Notes under the pieces: model-generated | The model's input: only the letters and a program-made list of their open reading frames with translations | The model's database searches: none | What the model was told of the DNA's origin: nothing | Program-made: the position numbers and the translations under genes | Part shown: positions 59,122 to 64,000 of the stretch, one piece after another | How positions within the stretch are numbered: position 1 is the stretch's first letter | Layout: each line of letters opens with the position of its first letter | Source of the DNA: JAWVZB01 sp033722375 | GTDB lineage: Bacteria > Actinomycetota > Nitriliruptoria > Nitriliruptorales > Nitriliruptoraceae | NCBI GenBank assembly: GCA_033722375.1 | Contig: JAWVZB010000001.1 | Coordinates: forward strand, 1-64,000 | DNA length: 64,000 bases | Direction: 5' to 3'

Positions 59122-60407
59122 CGGTGGTTCCACTCTCCAAGCGCCCGTCGAACGGCGCCGCCAGCGATCCGGGACCGCCGTTCGGTCACCTGATGCCGCC
59201 GGTCGTGCTTGCCGGCGTCTCGGCGGTCGCCGCGATCATCTGGATCGTCGCCGGTGACGTCCTCCCCGGCGGGCGGTGGGTGGCGATCCACCTCTTCACG
59301 CTCGGGGTGCTCACGCCGCTGGTCGCGACCTTCTCGCTGCACTTCGGTGCTGGCGTGCTCAACGCCACCCGGCGCTCGACGAGGTGGATGCTCGGCGGAC
59401 TCGCTGGCGGTGCCGCGATGGTGCTCGTGGGCCTCCCTGGCGGGTGGCCGTGGTTGATCGCCGGCGGGGCGACGATCGCGTCCGCGGCGGTGTTCACGGC
59501 CTACCTCCGCCTGCGCCGGATGCGGAAGGACACCGAGCAGGATCGCTTCCGGTTCGTCGTCCGGGGCTACGAGCGAGCGCACGGTGCCTTCCTCCACGGG
59601 GCACTGCTCGGGGCGCTCCTGGGGATCGGTGTGCTGCCGGGGGAGTGGTACTGGGGCGTCCGTGTCGCGCATCTGCACGTGAACGTGCTCGGGTGGGCGG
59701 GCGTCACGCTGCTGGCGACCTTGGTCTTCTTCGGCCCGACCGTGTTCCGCACCAAGATCGCTGACGGTGCCGAGGACCGAGCCAGGAGCGCGGTCCGCGT
59801 CGGCGCGACGGCGGTCACGGTGGCCGCCGTCGCGCTGATCGCCACGGGGTTCGGTGGGGTCGCTGCGACCGTGTCGCGTCTGGTGGCGGCGGTCGCGCTG
59901 GCTGTCTTCCTCGCCGGCGCCGCCCAGGTGGTACGCCCCGTCCTGGTGGCGTCCCGACGGGCGTGGGAGCGATCGCTCTCGACACTCCTCATCCGTGACG
60001 CGGCTGTCTGGTTCTGCCTCGGGATCGCGATCGACGTGGCCGCCGTGGCCTCCGGCACCTGGCGGTGGGTCGATCCCGCCGGGCTGGCCGTCCTCGTGGG
60101 TGGCCTGGTGACCGCGATCCTCGGCGCCGTGACCTACCTGGCACCGATGGTGCTCGTCGTCGGCGCCGATCCACGTCGGTGGCTGCGTGAACGGATCGAA
60201 GCCGGAGCGTCGGGGCGCGCCTGGATGATGAGGCTGTCGGTCGGGGCGATCGTCGGGACGGCGGCTGCGGGTGTTTCGCTCGGCGAGATCGGCTCGGTGG
60301 TCGCAGCGGCCGGATGGGCCGGTGTCATCGGAACGCTGGTTACCCAGGTCGGACTGGTCGCCTCCGGGGTCATCGGCGCGGCGCGCACGCCCCGATCAGT
60401 CGGTTGA
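59118..60407 (+). CDS. 12-TM membrane protein linked to NirK, NnrS-like layout
   Basis: A 429-residue protein with about 12 membrane helices. His residues sit inside helices: IHLFTLGVLTPLVATFSLHFG (helix 2), RAHGAFLHGALLG (helix 5) and VRVAHLHVNVLGWAG (helix 6). This recalls heme- or copper-binding membrane proteins such as NnrS or the NorB-like oxidase group, but no match strong enough to name was recognised. GTG 59118 overlaps the NsrR-like stop. A role in NO tolerance or electron delivery to NirK follows from context only. Its last 12 nt overlap the convergent kinase. Confidence 0.65.
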   Translation: MTVVPLSKRPSNGAASDPGPPFGHLMPPVVLAGVSAVAAIIWIVAGDVLPGGRWVAIHLFTLGVLTPLVATFSLHFGAGVLNATRRSTRWMLGGLAGGAAMVLVGLPGGWPWLIAGGATIASAAVFTAYLRLRRMRKDTEQDRFRFVVRGYERAHGAFLHGALLGALLGIGVLPGEWYWGVRVAHLHVNVLGWAGVTLLATLVFFGPTVFRTKIADGAEDRARSAVRVGATAVTVAAVALIATGFGGVAATVSRLVAAVALAVFLAGAAQVVRPVLVASRRAWERSLSTLLIRDAAVWFCLGIAIDVAAVASGTWRWVDPAGLAVLVGGLVTAILGAVTYLAPMVLVVGADPRRWLRERIEAGASGRAWMMRLSVGAIVGTAAAGVSLGEIGSVVAAAGWAGVIGTLVTQVGLVASGVIGAARTPRSVG

Positions 60408-61100
60408 CTGGACACCTGAGGCGGTGAGGGGCAGCTCCAGGACGAAGCGGGCGCCGGACCCGTTGGGGGCGTCGGTGACCGCGAGGCCGCCGGCATGGGC
60501 TTGCGCGATGCGTCGGGAGATGGCGAGTCCCAGTCCGAGTCCGGATCGGGCATGGTCCCCGGTGACGTAGTGCTCGAAGATCCGTTCCGCGTCCTCTGGG
60601 GCGACCCCGTCGCCGCTGTCGGTGATCCACAGGAGTGCCGCGTCGTCCTCGGTGACGACGTCCACGTGGATCGGCTCGTCGTCGGGTGAGTACTTGTCGG
60701 CGTTGTCCAGCAGGTTGCGGAGCAATTGGCGGATCCGCGTCACGTCGACGGTGAGCGGGACCTCCTCGTCGGGTACGCGCAGCACGATCTCGTGGCCGTC
60801 CACGAAGACCCGGTCCAGATCGTCCACGTACTCGCTCACCAGCTCACCGAGATCGACACGTTCGAGGTCGAGCGTGAGCTCATCCTGGCCGGCAACGTGG
60901 AGGTCGTCCACGATCGCCTGCGCCACCCGGAGCTGTCGGCGACCGGCTCCAACGAGTTCGCGACTGTCGGCAGGGAGTCTGTCGCGCTGCTTCTCGAGGG
61001 CGTCCAGGGCGGTCTCGATCACGGTCAGTGGCGTCGTCAGCTCGTGCCGCAGGAGGGAGAGGGTCTCCTCGAGGTCGTGGATGCGGTCCTGGTCGCTCAC
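60396..61100 (-). CDS. Short orphan histidine kinase (no sensor domain)
   Basis: A 234-residue soluble kinase that is almost only HisKA plus HATPase_c. The phospho-accepting His is H19 in LLRHELTTPLTVIETAL; LLRNLLDNADKYSPDD is the N box, TDSGDGV the G1 and GLGLGLAISRRIAQ the G2 motif. No PAS, GAF or membrane segment is present and no response regulator is adjacent. GAGGAGG lies 8 nt before GTG 61100. It may take its input from another protein; its position beside the nitrite reductase genes is the only clue. Confidence 0.88.
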   Translation of the reverse strand: MSDQDRIHDLEETLSLLRHELTTPLTVIETALDALEKQRDRLPADSRELVGAGRRQLRVAQAIVDDLHVAGQDELTLDLERVDLGELVSEYVDDLDRVFVDGHEIVLRVPDEEVPLTVDVTRIRQLLRNLLDNADKYSPDDEPIHVDVVTEDDAALLWITDSGDGVAPEDAERIFEHYVTGDHARSGLGLGLAISRRIAQAHAGGLAVTDAPNGSGARFVLELPLTASGVQSTD

Positions 61101-61409
61101 GTGGGCCGCCTCCTCTCCTGATAGCTGCGCTGGTGTGCCCCCGCCTGCACACGGATGGCCAGTGCACCACGGTGGCGCCTGCATGCCAGTGATGTCGTCA
61201 AAGGGACACTCCTTCCGGAGCCCGCCGAACGGGCACGACCCCCTGGACGAATGACAGGGGGGAACTGCTTGCTGTTCCTCGTCCCGGATCGTCATGCCCC
61301 CGGGGGGTGTCGGGAGCGCCCCTGGTCGGTGTCGAGGTTCCTGGGACGTGTCACACCCTCGCCGTACGGTCACGTCTTGAACAGGTGTTCGCTGGTCGGT
61401 GGGAGGACG
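61101..61409. other. Divergent intergenic region without recognised features
   Basis: A 309-nt stretch between the orphan kinase and rmuC. It has a CCCCCGGGGGG run near 61297 but no gene, clear promoter or strong hairpin. A minus-strand TTGACG (61196-61201) could be a -35 for the kinase, though no good -10 follows it. Confidence 0.5.
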
Positions 61410-62585
61410 ATGACGGTCGCGGTTGGGGTCCTGTCGGCGCTCGTGGCCGGCGTGATCGTGGCGCTGGTCGTTTCCCGTCAGCAGAAGGCCGGTTCGGCGG
61501 ATCTCGTGGCGGAGCTGCGGGCGGAGCTGGTCGCTCAGCGCCAGCAGTTGGAGAGCCAGCGGGACGCGTCGATCGGGTCCGCGCTCGACACCCTGGTCGC
61601 GATGGCGCGAGAGCAGCTCGGGGCGCACACCGAGGCCGGCACGCGGGCGCTCGAATCCCGCAACGAGGTGATGGGGGAGCGGCTGCAGAAGATGAACGAC
61701 GAGCTCGACCGGATGCGCGAGCTCGTGCGCGACCTCGAACGCGACCGGCAACGCCGGTTCGGCCAGCTCTCCGAGCAGCTCGAGAAGGCGGGGCGCACGA
61801 CCGCCGAGCTCGCCGGACAGACCCGCGCACTCCGAGAGGCGCTCGCGAGTCCCCAGGCGCGGGGCCAGTGGGGCGAGCGGATGGCCGACGACGTGCTCCG
61901 GGCGGCCGGGATGGTCGAGGGCGTCAACTACCTGCGGCAGGACACCTCCGGGAAGGGTCGCCCCGACTTCACCTTCAAGCTGCCCGCCGACCGCGTCGTG
62001 CACATGGACGTGAAGTTCCCGCTGGACAACTACCTGCGGGCGCTCGAGGCCGAGGGCGACCGTGACCGTGCCGAGCACGAGAAGGCGTTCCTCCGTGACG
62101 TGAAGAACCGGGTCCGCGAGCTCACGAAGCGCGACTACGTCGACCCCACCTCAGGGACGCTCGACTACCTGATCATGTTCATCCCCAACGAGCACATCTA
62201 CGCCTTCGTGCACGAGCGCGATCCCGAGCTCCTCGACTACGCGCTCGAGCAGAAGGTGGTCCTCTGCTCTCCCGTGACGTTGTTCTCCGTGCTCGCGGTG
62301 ATCCGCGAGGCGGCCGACAACTTCGCGTTCGAACAGACCTCCAGCGAGATCCTCGAGTGTCTGACCGCGTTCAGCGATCAGTGGGGCCGCTTCGTCGAGC
62401 AGATGGACAAGGTCGGCGACCGCATCGACTCCACCAAGAAGGAGTACGAGATGCTCAGCGGGCGCCGGCGCCGCATGCTCGAGAAGCAGCTCGATCGCAT
62501 CGACGAGCTCCGTGCCGAACACGGCCTGGACGGGGCGCGCGTGCTGGCCCTCCCCGAACGCGAAGAGGTAGAAGACACCGCCTGA
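61410..62585 (+). CDS. rmuC: DNA recombination protein RmuC
   Basis: A 391-residue RmuC-family protein. An N-terminal membrane helix (about 3-23, AVGVLSALVAGVIVALVV) leads into a coiled coil (about 30-135), and the nuclease-like RmuC domain (about 145-340) has GQWGERMADDVLRAAGMVEG, RPDFTFKLPADRVVHMDVKFPL and FIPNEHIYAFVHERDPEL with LCSPVTLFSVLAVIREAADN. The fold is restrictase-like; in E. coli RmuC limits inversions at short repeats. ATG 61410 has GGGAGG 3 nt upstream. It seems monocistronic. Confidence 0.92.
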   Translation: MTVAVGVLSALVAGVIVALVVSRQQKAGSADLVAELRAELVAQRQQLESQRDASIGSALDTLVAMAREQLGAHTEAGTRALESRNEVMGERLQKMNDELDRMRELVRDLERDRQRRFGQLSEQLEKAGRTTAELAGQTRALREALASPQARGQWGERMADDVLRAAGMVEGVNYLRQDTSGKGRPDFTFKLPADRVVHMDVKFPLDNYLRALEAEGDRDRAEHEKAFLRDVKNRVRELTKRDYVDPTSGTLDYLIMFIPNEHIYAFVHERDPELLDYALEQKVVLCSPVTLFSVLAVIREAADNFAFEQTSSEILECLTAFSDQWGRFVEQMDKVGDRIDSTKKEYEMLSGRRRRMLEKQLDRIDELRAEHGLDGARVLALPEREEVEDTA

Positions 62586-62633
62586 CCGACGTGGCCACTT
62601 GTTCGCCCACCGCGCACCGAGTGCGGTTCGTGC

Positions 62634-62661
62634 TTGCCAATCCAGCTGTGGGGACTAGGGT
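62634..62661 (+). promoter_or_regulatory. Promoter of the family 5 solute-binding protein gene
   Basis: TTGCCA (62634-62639), 16-nt spacer and TAGGGT (62656-62661), the same form as the ligC promoter. The leader to ATG 62752 would be about 84 nt. Confidence 0.5.
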
Positions 62662-62664
62662 GCT

Positions 62665-62678
62665 ACTACCGCGGTAGT
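62665..62678. promoter_or_regulatory. 14-bp palindrome at the predicted transcription start, candidate operator
   Basis: ACTACCGCGGTAGT is its own reverse complement and begins 3 nt after the -10, covering the expected +1. A repressor bound here would block transcription of the solute-binding gene. Confidence 0.5.
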
Positions 62679-62751
62679 CGGCCGTGCGGGGCCCTCGGGG
62701 GAGGCGTCTCGGGTTGCCGCTGCTGCGTTCATCCACGATGGGAGATCACAC

Positions 62752-64000
62752 ATGCGGATCAAACGACTCCGCTGGGCAGGTGCCCTGCTCGCGTTCGCGT
62801 TGGTCGCCACCGCCTGCGGCGGGGACGACACACCTGACGACGGCGGGACAGAGACCCAGGAACCCGGCGGCGCAGACACCGAGAGTCCGACTGATGACGG
62901 TGGGGACCAGGCCGCCGACGACGTACTCGTCGTCGGAACGACCGAGAAGCCGAGCTCGATCGACCCAGCGCGGGTCTACGAGAAGTTCGCTTCCGACATC
63001 CTCTTCAACACGACCGACACGCTCGTCGCGCTCGAGCCCGGCAGTGGTGACGCCGTTCCCGGCGTGGCCGAGAGCTGGGACATCTCCGATGACGGGCTGA
63101 CCTACACCTTCACCCTCCGTGAAGGCGTCACGTTCCAGGATGGCTCCGACCTCACTTCCGAGGACGTCAAGTGGTCGCTCGAGCGGTCGCTGAACATCAA
63201 CCATCCCGACGGTGCGTCCTTCCTGATCGGTGCGATCGAGTCGATCGAGGCACCCGACGACCGGACCGTCGTGATCACGATCGGTTCTCCGAACGTGACC
63301 TTCCTGTCGCGACTGGCCTACTCCGTGGGCGCGATCCTTCCGTCCGACTCCGACACCTACTCGGCGCCGGAATCGGCCCTCGAGGAACCGTCTGCCGAGG
63401 AGGCGAACGAGTTCATCCAGAACTCGACCATCTTGGGCTCTGGCCCCTATCAGCTCACCGACTACGACCCCGACCAGGGGGCCACGCTCCAAGCGTGGGA
63501 TGGCTACTGGGGTGACGCCCCGCTCATCCCGACGGTGAGGATCCAGTTCTTCGAGAACTCTGCGCAGATGAAGAGTGCACTCGAGAACGGCGAGATCGAC
63601 CTGAACGTTCAGGACTTCACCCCGACCGAGTTCACCTCACTCGAGCAGTCCGAGGGCATCACCGTCGAGACCGGTGACGGCGGGCGGATCCGCTACATCG
63701 TGATCGACGTCACCCAGGCGCCGTTCGACGACCCGAACGTCCGTCGGGCGATGTCGGCGAACATCGACCGTCAGCGCATCATCGACGAGGTGTTCGAGGG
63801 CAACGGCCAGCCGATCTACTCGATGATCCCGCCGGGCTACCCCGCATCGAAGGACTACATGTCCGACATCGATGCCTCGCTCGACGAGCCGGTCGACATC
63901 ACCCTGTGGTACCCGCTGAACAAGTACGGCGACACCGAGGACGCGGTCGCAGAGACGATCGCGCGCTCCTTGGAGGAGTCGGGCCAGTTCACCGTCGAGA
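62752..64000 (+). CDS. ABC transporter substrate-binding lipoprotein, family 5 (DppA/OppA-like), partial
   Basis: The gene runs off the right edge of the window; 416 codons are present with no stop. Lipobox VATAC (Cys about 22) and an acidic Gly/Asp/Thr linker (23-56) precede the family 5 fold: LVVGTTEKPSSIDPARVYEK, PGVAESWDISDDGLTYTFTLR, DGSDLTSEDVKWSLER, LGSGPYQLTDY and VRRAMSANIDRQRIIDEVF. Such proteins bind peptides, nickel or other solutes for an ABC importer, and downstream permease genes are likely beyond the window. It has a promoter with an operator-like palindrome upstream. Confidence 0.9.
   Translation, partial: MRIKRLRWAGALLAFALVATACGGDDTPDDGGTETQEPGGADTESPTDDGGDQAADDVLVVGTTEKPSSIDPARVYEKFASDILFNTTDTLVALEPGSGDAVPGVAESWDISDDGLTYTFTLREGVTFQDGSDLTSEDVKWSLERSLNINHPDGASFLIGAIESIEAPDDRTVVITIGSPNVTFLSRLAYSVGAILPSDSDTYSAPESALEEPSAEEANEFIQNSTILGSGPYQLTDYDPDQGATLQAWDGYWGDAPLIPTVRIQFFENSAQMKSALENGEIDLNVQDFTPTEFTSLEQSEGITVETGDGGRIRYIVIDVTQAPFDDPNVRRAMSANIDRQRIIDEVFEGNGQPIYSMIPPGYPASKDYMSDIDASLDEPVDITLWYPLNKYGDTEDAVAETIARSLEESGQFTVE

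Noticed and set aside
61190..61210. FNR-type box (TTGAC-N3-ATCAC, minus strand)
   Set aside because: The spacing is 3 instead of 4 and the second half is imperfect.
1..64000. tRNA, rRNA, insertion sequences, prophage genes, toxin-antitoxin or restriction systems
   Set aside because: None found on reading both strands; no transposase or integrase motif and no tRNA cloverleaf was seen.

Overview
The window is about 64 kb of very GC-rich DNA, densely coding, with GTG starts common and many 1-4 nt stop/start overlaps. The gene content points to a free-living actinobacterium: a FadE10-type acyl-CoA dehydrogenase, F420-family luciferase-like oxidoreductases, a LigC/PrimPolC DNA end-repair pair, a FadD15-like acyl-CoA synthetase, a SURF1 protein (implying an aerobic oxidase), and an N-acetylglutaminylglutamine amide (NAGGN) osmolyte locus, which suggests salt or osmotic stress. 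A deep-branching, possibly halotolerant lineage such as Nitriliruptoria fits, but this is inference; there is no rRNA in the window. No tRNA, rRNA, CRISPR array, insertion sequence or phage gene was seen.

Layout. 1-5.5 kb: the end of an RNA 2'-phosphotransferase, a CBS-domain protein, FadE10, two decayed genes (an internally deleted LLM oxidoreductase and a truncated LVIVD-repeat protein), a phosphoribosyltransferase and a small membrane protein. 5.6-11.3 kb: aldo/keto reductase, LigC, PrimPolC, a small unknown protein, long-chain acyl-CoA ligase and a small membrane protein. 11.6-17.0 kb: a [NiFe] hydrogenase small and large subunit followed at once by a soluble PAS-GAF histidine kinase and a single-domain receiver, with a hydrogenase-maturation-protease-like gene facing them. 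17.2-21.1 kb: SNF2-family helicase plus SWIM zinc-finger protein. 21.2-24.7 kb: AtuA-like protein, alpha/beta hydrolase and SDR. 24.8-28.0 kb: a YVDPG small membrane protein, a kinase-like/methyltransferase fusion and a membrane AlkP-superfamily protein, probably an envelope-polymer modification unit. A pair of 52-bp repeats follows.

28.3-33 kb: an HtrA protease divergent from an OmpR-type two-component system and an M23 endopeptidase, with three 11-bp-spaced direct repeats between them; this looks like an envelope-stress module. 33-38.2 kb: a carotenoid-desaturase-like FAD enzyme, then a solute-binding lipoprotein translationally coupled to a NarL-class sensor kinase, with the regulator convergent and overlapping. 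38.2-38.5 kb: a candidate structured small RNA ending in a 32-bp perfect palindrome. 38.5-44.2 kb: MFS transporter and a tightly coupled FAD oxidoreductase-DUF1365-Cfa-Cfa fatty-acid-modifying operon. 44.2-50.0 kb: SURF1, a Crp/Fnr regulator, a BBE-like oxidase, formamidase and GlpD. 50.1-55.9 kb: a hydrolase lipoprotein and the complete NAGGN trio. 55.9-61.1 kb: LLM oxidoreductase, a three-cupredoxin NirK nitrite reductase, an NsrR-like regulator, a 12-TM membrane protein and a short orphan kinase. 61.4-64 kb: RmuC and the start of a family 5 peptide/solute-binding lipoprotein that runs off the window.

The strongest candidate for a new system is the hydrogenase-kinase-receiver cassette: a leaderless hydrogenase with only enough cysteines for two FeS clusters, set beside a soluble PAS kinase, which resembles the logic of H2-sensing HoxBC-HoxJ but with different parts. 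Across the window a recurrent -10-like hexamer (TANNNT, most often TAG or TAC at its 5' end) lies 6-7 nt before start codons that lack a Shine-Dalgarno sequence, suggesting frequent leaderless transcription.
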